Origin: Larimichthys crocea
Lineage: Eukaryota > Chordata > Actinopteri > Sciaenidae
Direction of reading: 5' to 3'
Assembly (NCBI RefSeq): GCF_000972845.2
Contig: NC_040016.1
Location: forward strand, 6,468,701 to 6,532,700
Length of the DNA: 64,000 nucleotides
Translations under genes and position numbers: made by a program
Notes under the pieces: generated by a model
Databases searched by the model: none
What the model was told of the DNA's origin: nothing
What the model saw: the letters and a program-made list of their open reading frames with translations, nothing else
Shown here: in pieces, positions 25,466 through 37,128 of the stretch
How the letters are laid out: every line of letters begins with the position of its first letter
Position numbering within the stretch: position 1 is the stretch's first letter

Positions 25466-26147
25466 TGCCAGACGAAAATAATAATTCATGTTGCCTGTAG
25501 ACAAAATGCTAGGTCTAGCCTGTGGAACTTTGAAAGCCAGCAAAGGATATAATGTTAATTAATAGTGCATGCTCCTGAATTCACTTCATTGTTTACTGAT
25601 TTAAAAATCAGCAATCTAACCTGCTATATACCCCCTCTAAGCCTACAGAGTAAATCTAGGAATAACCCAAAGGTAATGTCCTCTACTTCCACACTCCTTC
25701 ACTTAGTTGACACTCTACAACATTAATATTGACAAATTGACATCCAATCAAAACTGATATTCACCTGCAGCAGGCTATCACTCAGTTTTCATCTTCTTCC
25801 TGAATATCTTGGAATGCATTTCCGATAACCACAGTGGGCTCGCCATATCCATCCAGCAGTTTAAATATTTATGGAAACAAAATGGTGCTGTGTGACTTAT
25901 GCAAATAAACACCCCTGATGTCTGAGTTCATTGCCATGTGGTAGTCAAAGAGACGCCTTATAATCAGGCATTTCTATCAGGATATTTACACCAGGGTATA
26001 TACAGAATGATGAAACAGACTTCACTCATTGTCCTCTTGTTAGGTGCTAGAAATCATTCTTAAAGTCAAATTGTCTAAACTTGATGAAATGTTGTACCAA
26101 CATTATTTCATTAAGTTGTTGGCTATTTTATAATTGTTCGTTTTATA

Positions 26148-26225
26148 ACTGCCCCGGTGGCACAATATGATAGAGTCAGGTTTTCTTTTCTCGGGGTCAT
26201 GAGTTTTATCATGGTTTGTGAGTTC
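26148..26225 (+). repeat. tRNA-like SINE remnant (candidate)
   Basis: A tRNA-like head is suggested by ccccggtggcacaatatgat (A-box-like) and tcggggtcatgagttttatc (degenerate B-box-like). The spacing is similar to the remnant at 25388-25465, and both may derive from the same SINE family. It is degraded and cannot be a tRNA gene. Confidence 0.35.
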
Positions 26226-26790
26226 CTTTTTGTTCTCTTAGGAAGGACAAAGTGAAAACTTTATGCTGTCTCACATGCTGTTCACTACAAACTATTTGGC
26301 GAGTAGTAACACCAACATGCTTTTCCCCCATGCTGAATATTTTAAGAAAAATGTACTCTTTCTCTGTAGACTCTCTGAATGCAGCTTCACTTTAAGCTTC
26401 TTCAGCCTATATTTCATTTTGCTCACAACTACACTGCTTTTACTCCCAAAGGAAACTCTGTTCTGCTAATCTGTAAATAAAGTATTGGAGTTCCTAGACC
26501 TTTAAACCTTGGTGGTGTAGTCTGTGTCCTGCTTCTTAGCTGGCAAACAAATTGCACACTTGTTGCACAATGTCCTTGACCACGTTTGAGTGAAGCACAT
26601 TGCAATCGCTACCCAACATACGTCTTGCAGCCCCATCCTTATTGTTGCATTCAGTCTGTGAATACATCAATCTTCATCTCTGTCCTGTTGAGCGCACCCT
26701 CTAAAATGACGTGGAAGTGTACAAGTTGTGAAGATAAAGTCAACAAACCCAGCAGTTCATGTGTTATCTGCTAAAGAAACTGCTACAGCA
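26226..26790. other. Unannotated sequence
   Basis: The frames at 26263-26469 and 26586-26774 lack recognisable motifs. Nothing else is supported. Confidence 0.5.
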
Positions 26791-26900
26791 GCATCTATTC
26801 ATTAGCTATTTTCACTTATCCTTGGAAGAGTTTGGAGGGAACTGGACCCGATCATTGCTGACATTGGGTTGAGAGGTGGTATCCACCCTGGACAGGTAAC
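26791..26900 (+). repeat. Dispersed repeat family F1, fragment
   Basis: The segment ttcattagctattttcactt, then gctgacattgggttgagagg, then atccaccctggacaggtaac matches the 5' half of F1, in the order also seen at 39929-40010. It stops before the 'catcacagggc' part. Confidence 0.6.
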
Positions 26901-28397
26901 TAAAGGACTGCAACATTGATGACCAAATGTGACTTCATTCAGCTCTGCCAAGGCTGCACATACTGTGCCTGTACAATATCCATGGTGTGTACTCCTACAC
27001 CTAGTTCCTTCTTAATCTCATTTTTCAGTGGACCGGCAATTCTCCCTGAAGTCATTGGGGGCAGTGGGTACACTATCCTCCCTGCTCTTCAGCTTGCAGG
27101 TCCCTTAAATTTGTAAATTGTTTGGCATTCAGCTTGACCAAGGACATCCAGTCTCCTGTTGCTTTGAGCAGGAAGTCTAATCTTGGAGAGGTGTAAAGGT
27201 TTATCTCTGATGCTGCTGTGGGTACTGACAGAACTAGCAGTACCTGGCTCACCCCATGCAACTAAAACATAACATTTGCTTCAGTATCATATCGTACCAT
27301 CCTGAGCTCGCACATACTCCATTTACTTACCATGTGATAGCCATCCTGGTCCATGCCATGGTTACAGCTTTTTTTTTCTTTTATTCATAAAATAACTGCA
27401 CACAGCATACTTTTCCAGACATTCATGGCACCCATGAAATTGGCTTCTCTTACATCGATCACACATTTGGTGCAATCTCACGGCTTTCTTTATCTGTTTG
27501 TGCCCCCAGGCGTCTCTCCCACTGTTCATGAAATACATCAACTTGGCTTTCAGTTGCTGTGTAAGCTTTATGTGTTATGACCTCTTGCTGCTTTTTAACA
27601 GTTTACCCCTGCTGTCCTTGCTACATCATCATTGTCAGCTGTGACTCTAACTGTAGCCTCTTAGGCCAAACGCCCACAACAAGATTTTTCATCTGAAGCC
27701 ATGTTCCATTAGCTAAATGTAATTCACACCTTGATGCTAGAACAGCGGGTACACTGGAAGTGAAGTTAGGGACAGGCAGTACAGTGCATTACAAGAGGTA
27801 GTTTGTTTGCCAGTCGAGGCCACACTCATGTAGTTTTGGTTTGAGTATGTTTTCTCTTTCTACTGTATATTTTTAGTTGGAATATACCTTGGGGATTTAT
27901 AAAAAGTGGAATCTATTTTGTTTTTCAGGGTGAACTGCATCTCCCAAACTAATGCTATATTGAAGATTGACTGAATATAAAGGTGGACATTCACTGGCTA
28001 GCAGATTTTAATTTGTATGACAGTTTTGAATCAGAATTACAGAATTATGATTATTTGTATCAAAGACTTTCATGTTCTTATGTGGAGTCCACTCACTTAA
28101 GAAGAGACCACTTTTATGGGGACTTAAGTAGATGGGAGCTCAGATTTGATTGGATAATTATATATTGATTAAATATCAATATATTCAATTGACCATGTAT
28201 GTTTTTACAGCTTTTTGTTTGTTTGTTTGTTTGTTTTTTTTGGCTGCCTGTTTTCTTCAATCCTTGAAGCATTCTATTTACATCCATTTCCTTTTGTTTA
28301 CCTCTTTGTTACTGCCTCTTAGACAGAACATAATGATGACTACATATCTTTCATCAGAGGACATTTTCTAAGTTGGTTTGTTTGTCCTTCGTTTTGT
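26901..28397. other. Unannotated sequence
   Basis: No gene is supported. A TTTG run lies near 28212-28235. Several 60-75 codon frames show no family signature. Confidence 0.5.
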
Positions 28398-28645
28398 TCC
28401 AGACTCAAATATCTCAACCATTATTGCATGCATAGCCATGAAGTTTTATGCAGACTTTTATGAGGCCCTGAGCATGAATCCTAGTAACTTTAGTCTAGTG
28501 ATCTCATGACTTCTCAACTTGTGCCACGTCATCTTCTACAAAATGTTGTACTAATTGATAATTGCAAGTTTGACCTCATGCTAAACTAAGATCCTGACAT
28601 TGATAAACATTAGACCCATCTTGAACTGTTGCATGACTGTGTTGT
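28398..28645 (+). repeat. Dispersed fish repeat, family F4
   Basis: Blocks such as ctcaaccattattgcatgca, agccatgaagttttatgcag, gcatgaatcctagtaacttt and catgctaaactaagatcctg match, with changes, the order of a very common teleost non-coding repeat (the one with 'ctcaacaactattggatgg' and 'gccatgaaatttt'). No open frame is involved and the class is not assigned. Borders are approximate. Confidence 0.55.
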
Positions 28646-30148
28646 TTTTTGTGGTTTAGTGTTTTGTAAGCCTGTATGGGCTGAGCACCATGTGTCTCAT
28701 ATTGTAGCTTTCACTTGTTGTAATTATGAATCACTAAACACATGGTTTTGTGATGACAATAAACATAAAAACATGAAACGCTTTTTGGTGGCTCATAATG
28801 AATTATGACAGATGCATCTAGGGGGGTCTGTGGTAAATTCTCAAGGGGCTCCTGAATTCTAAGCACACCCCAAGCACTTTCTGTTCACCTTACTGCTTAA
28901 TTAATTAACACTTTTGTCCCTTGAGTAGTCCATTCTTAAACTATCAATTTTGAATGTGTGCTCTCCCATCAGCAACCTTGATTATCAAAGCAGTCATGAA
29001 ACCAAAAAGAACATTCTCTGATTAATAATGAATGCTGAGAGACACATAGAGGGTGAGAGAGGAAGAGATCTCCCTAACTGTGACAGGCACTGCAGATATT
29101 ACTTAACTTCTCCACTGAATGGCCAAATATAGGTGTGTGTGTGTGTGTGAGAGGAGTTTTAAACATGTTATAATCTCTTTGATATACGTAACAAGGTCAT
29201 TATTTTCTGTTGCATTATTTCAAACGCTTCTGTGTCTGATGTTTTTGCCCGGCTCATCTCTTTCTCCTCGATTAAGGAGTCGTGGCTGAATAATCAGACA
29301 CAGCAGGCATCCCACTGTTGTTTGCAAGGGATTGTTGGTTGACCACTGTGTGTAGCTCCATTGGACCAATCAGGGATAAAGTAATTTGCTCAAGGGTACC
29401 TCGATAGTAGGGGTAGTAATCCCAAAGCCTGGTTTAATTGAAGTTCTGTTTTTGTCTGCATAAATCTGTTTTCCTTCCGAGGCTGTGGCATTATTCTAAT
29501 GTCCACGGATATTAAATCACATGGAAAACGCCTGTAGCCAGACACAGAATTTTATGCTTACATGCACTTCTTGGTACAAACAGGAAAAATGTGCAGAGGA
29601 GCACAGAAGCTGCTGCAATGATGGAGAGCACATGTATGTGTACTCCTTTTGAGCAAAGGTTTGAATAATATGTGATGATAAATATGAAACAGCAGGGGTG
29701 CAAGGGTGTAGAGTGTAGTTCAAAACAGTATTACAGTTCCTCGAAATACCTATCATGTCTGACATGCAAACATCAGCTAATGTTACCAATAGTCAAGAAT
29801 GGCTATAAAATGAAACAGTCTACTATAATTCTCTGTATCATAAAATCTTTTTTATCATAATATTTTCAAATGTTGGCGTCTTTTTCATATTTTGCATGGA
29901 GACATTGCTTCTATATGCGCTCATGTGTCACTGTCACAATCCATTTTGGATGTACTGACACTGACAGCACATCTAGTCTCCCCTGCTGACTTGAGTGCTT
30001 TATTGAGCTATGCTCAGTATGGGCTTTGGATCTAAAATGTGAAGCAAGTGTGCACAGTAAGCCAACCATGAGTGGCGTAAGCTGTCTTCCTCCAAGATCC
30101 CTGTCTCCCTTTATTTCTCTTTCCCTCCCTCTCTTTCTGTCTGTCTCC

Positions 30149-30179
<31 letters not shown>

Positions 30180-32088
30180 CCTCATTTTATGTTGTTGTGA
30201 TGAGCCACTGCAGTGGGAAAAGGACTTTGATCCAGTGGCTTGACAGCAGCCTGCCAAATTCCCTCTCCCCACGCAAAAATGCACAGATCCTGCCTTCCAG
30301 CAGTAGGGCCCACTTATTTGTAATCTCATAGATTACTGTCCCCAGGCTTAAGTGTAATGAGCCACAAACACTCCAGAAAAACATGTTATTTTTTCTCTAT
30401 AACTTGAAGGTTTAACTTGTGTATAAAGAAGTCTCACAGTAGGACGTTACAGTAGGTCTAACTTTACTTAACAGCATGCGGCAGCATGCAGACAGACTCA
30501 CAGCAGGGGAGTGTGCTGAACATCATGGTTATTCTTTTCTTCTCAATTAGTTTTTCACTCCTTTTTTTTCTCTTGAGATATATTGAATAAAACAGGTTGG
30601 TGAAGTCGGTCAGAGAATCCATTTCCTTTTGAAGACCCTGAATTATACAGGCCACTGCTATATAATCAAAATGTCTCTCTCAGATGGAGTTGCTGTACAT
30701 TTAATTAGAAAGTGCTTTAATCAAAACAATTAAGCGCAAAGTGAAATAAAAACTAGCAAGAGGAGCTTGAGGTCTTTAATGCAGAAAAGAAGAAAAGGGA
30801 GGACTGGTATGCAGAGGGGAATGCTACAGTAAATACACTTTAATCATCATAAGTTTAGAATTAAATAAGGTGACAGCAGCCTAAACAGGGAGGTCAAAAC
30901 CATTTTTAGCGCTTTAAACACAATATTTTATTGATTCATTTGTTATATTTGCAATGCAAGGTATACTGTATAGTAGAAATAATACTTTTCTGGTGATTAT
31001 TTTTTAACAGGCAGAAGCAATATGACCTCTGTTATTCTTTTTCCCAACCCCTAACTCATAAGGACACTATTTCCTTTATTTATTTATTTCACTTGAGTGA
31101 AAAAATCTCATAAGCTTGAAGTTAGCATTTTTCATTTTCCCTCAGTATGTCCCTTGGGAAAAATGTCTCAAAAAATAAAATAACACCCACAATACTTTTC
31201 CTGTGCATGCCTAGGTCTGTAAAAAAGGATGGTTTAGGAAAATGAAGAAAAAATATCATTCAATAAACAATGTCTAATATTTCTCTACAGCTTGTGTTTT
31301 TTTTTTTACTCCTGTAAGCAATACAAATGCTGACTGTTCACTAAAGCCCAGCCTCCGTCTGATTTCACCTCCTACTCCATTAGTGCTGCTTAAACATTTT
31401 GATCTAATATGTCTAACACAGCACCAAATAGTAAATAATAGTTACTTAGGCATCTCTCGCATTGCATGCACTTACCTCTGAAAAACTGTAATTTAGATTT
31501 ACATTCAGTGTTGGTACTGAGCTGGTACAGAAGTTGTTCTTCTTCTTTATTTTTGAATAAACAAAAAAACAGGTATCAGCATGACTTTTGGTGGGTCGTG
31601 TGGGCGGGAGAGTTAGTGCCAGAGCTTCTATAGGAAGACATACTATAGAAAGAGTTTTTCCTCTCTTAACACCATCGAAATGATCTTTGTGAGACGTTAT
31701 TAACAGGAGCAAATTCAGGACCACAGGACCAGTTCCAGCATGAGTGATTCATATTTCACACATAACACATAATTCTTCCACACACACACATCTTTCATGC
31801 TTTTCTCCTACACAGATTTCTCCATAATACAAACACACCTTCTTATATGCCATCATACAGTCCTACACACAGCACTGTTCTTAAAACAGAGAACTGTATC
31901 CTTATAGACACATTTTACTTGTGTGAAACATGCATGTAAATGATAACAGTCACAAGTGTGATATGTGATGACAATAGTTGTTTGTGTGACAGAGTTTGAC
32001 TGAAAAGATGAAAATAGCACTAAATTCTCAGTTCCTGACTAGCTTATCTTTATACACGAAGAAGAGGCATTTCATAGACACGACCCCC
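28646..32088. other. Unannotated sequence with microsatellites
   Basis: Holds a TG run (29132-29149) and a CT-rich array (30100-30184). It also has a CACA-rich degenerate tract (about 31760-31880) and A/T-rich spacers. A weak SINE-like string lies near 29385-29410. The overlapping frames at 30026-30384 are by-products of the CT array. No gene is recognised. Confidence 0.5.
30100..30184. repeat. (CT)n/(CCCT)n array
   Basis: Pyrimidine-rich tract ending in a pure CT run. The translated 'SLSLSLSL' and 'RERERERE' frames come from this. Confidence 0.95.
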
Positions 32089-32098
32089 TTCCCAATCA

Positions 32099-32299
32099 TT
32101 GATTGAGAGACGCAGGAAGGCGGACAGGGAGCAACAGGAAGTAATATTTCAAAGCCTCCAACTGTTGTCACAACAACTGTTTGAAGATGACAGCCATCCA
32201 CGGGGGCCACTTGTAATGCTGCCGTTGATGAAATGTGGTGGATTTTCAGAACAGGATCATCAGTGCATCAAAGAGGGGCATTGGTACTCCAGGAGTTAG
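32099..32299 (+). other. Open frame conserved in both duplicate copies, function unknown
   Basis: The frame encodes a basic start (IERRRKADREQQEV) then LLSQQLFEDDSHP. It begins with TTG rather than ATG and ends TAG. Its twin at 38364-38564 differs by one synonymous and one E-to-K change. I do not recognise a domain. Because the duplication is recent, preservation of the frame is not evidence of selection. It could be a decayed piece of an unidentified transposon or gene. Confidence 0.2.
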
Positions 32300-32918
32300 C
32301 CTTAAAGTTATCATTTTAACACTGAAAATTTAGAACTGAGAATCAGTTTCTAGTATTGGTATATCACCAATGTTTGAAAGAAGGGACAGCATTGAATTTG
32401 ACTCTGGAAAGCTCTGGAAAGTGCTATATTTTGGTCCCAATGAATTGTTTTTGGACAAACAACTGGAATGTTTATTGCAGCAGAATACATGTCGTCCAAG
32501 CTACGACCTCATCACTCCCCACGGATATGTATAAATCAAGATATTAAGGAATGATTAGCAAATATGTTGAACTCCTGAGCCTGCAGGTGGGTGCTGGAGT
32601 GGTGGTGGGGCTGAAGAACAGGCAGTGATGCTGATGCAGGAAAGCAATGATATTGACAGAGCAGAGGGGGAGAGATGGGAAATTTTTGCAGTTAAATTGG
32701 AAGGGTGTTTTTGGATTTGTATTTGGATTGGATGATTGTGGAGTGTGAGGCATGTCACTTGTCTATATGCAGTGCAGTTCAAGTATCTCGCCTGAATAAG
32801 GATAAAGCCGTTGCTTCATTTTTTTTAATTACCCATAGTATGAGCCCTATAGTTTTGTCGCCGGTCCTGTCTCATCCATTTTATCCTGCGTTTTGTCTTT
32901 AATGCTATGTTTTGTGCA

Positions 32919-33028
32919 TTAAATGTCCAGTGTGTAGGATTTAGTGGCATCTAGTAGTGAAGTTGCAGATTGCAACCAAATGAATACTGCTCACCTCACC
33001 CTCCCAGATAGCATCAGTGTTTTGTTTA
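32919..33028 (+). mobile_element. Truncated inverted-repeat element (left half)
   Basis: Starts ttaaatgtccagtgtgtagg and continues atttagtggcatctagtagt. It is the left half of the element seen whole at 39131-39392. It stops at 33028, where copy 1 jumps to block A2. The right inverted repeat is missing, which indicates a deletion in copy 1. Confidence 0.8.
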
Positions 33029-33054
33029 TTGCTGCAAGGTATGGTATTGTCTTT

Positions 33055-36000
33055 AATAATAATAATAATAATACATTTTATTTAAAAGCGCCTTTCAAGG
33101 TACTCAAAGACACCTTTGAGTACCTTAAGAAGAACATCAAGTCATCAAAACAATATGAGATAGTACACTAAAAACACAACAGACTGAGCTAAACATTAAA
33201 AGTAATTTTAAAAAGGTGTGTTTTTGTTTAGAGATTTGAAGGTGGGCAAGTCAGTACAGTCACAGATGTGTTTAGGAGAGAGTTCCAGAGGGAAGGGGCA
33301 GCTGCAGAGAAGGATCTGTCGCCCTAGGTTCGGTGCTTGGTCCTGAGTGGTGGAGTAAGAAGATTAGCATCAGATGAATGGAGGCTGCGGGATGGATTGT
33401 GGCAATGGAGCAAGTCAGTGAGGTAGGAAGGGGCCTGGTTATAGAGGGCTTTGTGTGTGAGGAGGAGGATTTTGAACTGAATACGCTGTGGAACTGGGAG
33501 CCAGTGGAGTTTTTGGAGGACTGGAGTTATGTGATCACGGGTATAGGTGTTTGTGAGCAGACGAGCAGCAGAGTTTTGGATGTACTGTAGTTTATTTAAG
33601 GTTTTGGATGGTGTGCCATAGAGGATGCTGTTGCAGTAGTCAATTCTGGAGGTGATGAAGGCGTGAATGAGGGTTTCAGCAGCTATCAGAGTTCAGAGTT
33701 GGGCTATGTTCTTGAGATAAAAGAAGGCAGTTCTGGTGATTTGGTTTATGTGATGTTCAAAGGAGAGATTATTGTCAAAGATGACTTTGAGGTTGCGACT
33801 GTGGGGGGATGGAGACAGGGTGGAGTTGTCGATGTTGAGGCGGAAACTGTCTGCGGTTTTCATGAGGGATTTGGGGCCAATGATAATCAGGTCTGATTTG
33901 TCACAGTTTAGTTTGAGGAAGTTGGTCTGCATCCAGGATTTGATGTCAGCGAGGCAGGTGGAGAGAGTGGAGCGAGTGGCAGGGGTGATGGAGTTGGTGG
34001 AGATATGAAGCTGGACGTCATCGGCATAACAGTGGAAATAGAGACCATAGTGGCGAATGATGTTGCCAAGAGGGAGCAGGTAAAGTATGAAGAGGACCAA
34101 GCACCAAACCCTGGGGGACGCCTTAGGACAGAGCAACAGTGGAGGAGGTGCAGTTGTTGATGTGGATAAATTGTTGTCAGTCTGTGAGGTATGATTTGAG
34201 CCAGGAGAGTGCAGTGCCAGTGATGCCGAGGGAGGGCTCAAGGCGGGAGAGAATGGTGTGGTTGATGGTGTCGAAAGCTGCAGTGAGGTCCAGGAGGATG
34301 AAGATGGTGAGGTGGCTGGAGTCTGCCGAGATGAGGATGTCATTGGCGACTTTCAGGAGGGCTGTTTCAGTGCTGTGTTGATAACGGAAACCGGATTGAA
34401 ATGGTTCGAACAGGTCATTTGAGCAGAGGAGAGCTTTGAGTTGTGCGGTGACAAGTATTTTGGACAGAAAGGGGAGATTGGAGATGGGCCGGAAGTTCGA
34501 CATGATGTCAGGATTGAGTCCAGGTTTTTTGAGGATGAGGGTGACGGCAGCCAGTTTGAGTGAGTGGGGAACTCAGCCAGACCTGAGGGAGGAGTTGATG
34601 ATTTCTGTGATGAGTGTGGAGATGGCTGGTAAAGAGTCCTTAATGACATGAGATGGGATGGGATCCAGGGCACATGTAGAAGTTTTCATGCCTGTCATGA
34701 TTTTGGGCAGCTCCCCTGGTGACATGGGAGAGAACTGAGACAGGGGCTGAGAGGTGAGGAGGGGTGGAGCAGGTGAGGGAGTGGGAGTGCAGGCCGTGGG
34801 GGCAGGAGAGGAGGACAAGTTGTTATAAATGGTGTCGATTTTTGTTTGAAAGAATGAAAGAAAGGAGTTGCATTTGTCAGTGGTGAATGAGTTGAAGGTG
34901 TTGTTGCTGGGCTTGAGGAGTTTATTTACTGTAGAAAACAAAGCCTTGGGGTTGGTGGAGCCAGAGTGTATGAGGTGAGAGTAGTAGGTGGACCGGGCAG
35001 TACTGAGAGCATCCTTGTACTGCTGAAGGTAATCTGTATAGGCTTGTAGATGGACAGTTAAACCGGTTTTCCTGTGAAGTCTTTCAAGCTGTCGTTTTCG
35101 TGATTTCGTTTTATGTAGTTCAGGAGTGTACCAGGGGGCAGAGTGGGTGAAGGAGCCAGTTTTAGTTTTGATGGGAGTCAGCTGATTGAGACAGGAGGAG
35201 TGTTTCGTTGTAGTACTGTATTTGGTGAGGTCAGAGGGATTGTCAGTTAACGGAGGGGGGGAAGCAGATATTTTACTTGCAAGAGAGGCAGAAAGGGCTG
35301 AAGGGGAGATGGATTTGAGGTTTCTGAATGATATTGTCCGTTTATCCTTAGCAGTGGGAATAGGGATGTCACTGTCCATGATTATTGCCAGGTAATTGGA
35401 GATGTTGAAGTTGAAGCTGGAGAGGTGATGTATGGTGAGACCAGTGGAGCAGACCAGGTCCAGGATGTGACCACGGCTGTGGGTTAGAAAGCTGACGTGT
35501 TGAGTGAAGTTGAAGAAGTGTAGCAGTTCCAGAAATTCAGTCAGTGTCGATGTGGATGTTGAAATATCCCAGAAGAATAACGGAAGGTGAGATGGCCAAT
35601 AACTGGGTGAGGAAGTCAGAAAAGTGAGAGAGAAAAGAGGGGTTTGGTTTGGGAGGGCAGTAGATGATGGCAGTGACCAGAGGAGTGGGACCAGAGAGTT
35701 TGAAAGTGAGATGTTCAAAGGAGCGAGCAGCAGGGATGGAGATGTTGGATGTTTTAATGTCCTTTATGTAAAATGCTGCTACACCACCTCCCCACCCCTC
35801 ACGTCAGGGGTTGTCCATATACTGTAGGTGTATCCGGTGGGTGTGGTCTGGTCGAGAGAAAAGAAGTCCAGAGGATTGTGCCAGGTTTCAGCGATACAGA
35901 GGAAATCCAGGTTATTGTCAGTTATGAATTCATTCAGAATGAGACTTTTATTGTTAAGTGAGCAGGTGTTGAGCAAAGCCAGTTTCAGGTGGCGTTGCTT

Positions 36001-36448
36001 CATGACAGGTTGTGAGGACTGGGGAAGGGGGCGGAGATTTGATAGGTGCACATGTCGTTTGTTATGATGGCATAATGAGGAAGTTGTGGTTCGTGAGCAG
36101 GACCAGATGGAAGGGATAGAGTCAGGAGTTGAAAAGTCGTAGTTGAACATACGACCAGAGCCTCTGTATGGAGGACGGCGAAGTAGACCAGTTTCTCTGA
36201 GAATATTGATGCAGTCCAGGCGCAGATGGTTGTTGAGTGGGTGGAGTACAGCGGCGGCATGATCCAGGTCTAGCTAGGGCTAGCTGGGTGTCTGTGGAAG
36301 GAGAGGTGACGTGTACCCCAGGAGTATCCACGGGATGATCCACAGCATAACCGCAGCAGGCAAACAGTAGTCCAATGATGAGGAGAGGGGCCACCAGCCT
36401 GCTAGCCCGGCGATCCTACTGTGCTGTGGGCGCTCATGATGATGCCAC
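33055..36448 (-). mobile_element. L2/Maui-type LINE, nearly complete ORF2, inactive
   Basis: A non-LTR retrotransposon on the minus strand. Its 3' end (low coordinates) is ...ggcgcttttaaataaaatgt followed by a (TTA)n tail at 33055-33073, typical of fish L2/Maui elements. Its 5' end is near 36448. The element is flanked by tcttt at 33050-33054 and 36449-36453, and the other duplicate copy has a single tcttt at 41494-41498 with uninterrupted flanks. ORF1 is not recognised, so the copy is probably 5' truncated. It inserts itself by target-primed reverse transcription. ORF2 is broken by several frameshifts. Confidence 0.92.
33208..36000 (-). pseudogene. LINE ORF2 (endonuclease + reverse transcriptase), frameshifted
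   Basis: Read on the minus strand. The endonuclease start LALLNTCSLNNKS and the motif IAETW lie at about 35850-36000. After a frameshift near 35780 it continues GVAAFYIKDIKTSNIS. The end of the endonuclease (THSRGHILDLVCST) and the linker APWYTPELHKTKSRKRQLER follow in the 34573-35718 frame. The reverse transcriptase shows FRPISNLPFLSKI, FQSGFRYQHSTETALLKV and LLDLTAAFDTINHTIL, then GVPQGLVLGP, a frame change, LFILYLLPLG and the catalytic YADD at 34017-34028. The C-terminal part includes [19 protein letters not shown] and ends FKSLNKNTPF with the stop at 33208-33210. At least four frame breaks make it non-functional, although the YADD residues are intact. Confidence 0.9.
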
Positions 36449-36453
36449 TCTTT

Positions 36454-37128
36454 CATGCTGCTGGTCAAGTGTACACAATATTTGGAGGAGGAAATATTTG
36501 GACTACTTATGTTACATTTGTATCACAGCTGTATAGAACCCTCAGGCAATGATTGCTCAAAATTCTTATTGTTCTCTTTGTTGTTTGCTCACTTGTTTTT
36601 CTGTGTTAAAATAAAAAGGGACCATCAGCGATGAAATCCAAGACCTTGCCACTGGTGCAAGTGTCATCCCTCTGGTAGGCTTCTCCCCTCAGCCATCAAT
36701 TGATTTCCTGCATGATCATTCCTTCAGAACTAAACACTGTTTGCCTATGGTGAACACCTGCATCTGTCTCAACTTTCTCCTGCCTGACACATATCAGGAT
36801 TTCAGGGAGTGTATGAACTGCAATAGGCTATAGGTTTTGAAAGAGAATAACTTTATGTTTGTTCCAAGTACCTATTGAGGACGTTTCAGTTAGACAGGTG
36901 TGGGATGCACAGTGAACTTTTTTTTTTGAAAGAATGGAGATGCATAAAAAAGTCTCTTGCCCCTTGGAATGATTTGACAAAAAAAATAGCTATATTCTTC
37001 AGAATCAGCTTGACACAGATTAATGGGTCAATGTTTTATTCTGATGCTGGATGATCGAATGCCTCCTAACACGTACATTTCACCTGCATTCAGGTTGGTG
37101 TGAAGGATCTCAGCACACAATTATGTCA
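36454..37128 (+). repeat. Duplication block A2, copy 1 (right of LINE)
   Basis: Nearly identical to 41499-42170, starting ctgctggtcaagtgtacaca a few bases in. No gene is recognised in either copy. The small frames, including 37156-37392 just beyond, have no motif. Confidence 0.9.

Noticed and set aside
29385..29410. SINE-like string ttgctcaagggtacctcgat
   Set aside because: It is too short, and without box elements it cannot support an element call.
30026..30384. Overlapping S/L- and R/E-repeat frames
   Set aside because: They are translations of a (CT)n array on each strand.
35186..35395. Plus-strand frames across 33.3-36.3 kb
   Set aside because: They are antisense shadows of the minus-strand LINE ORF2.
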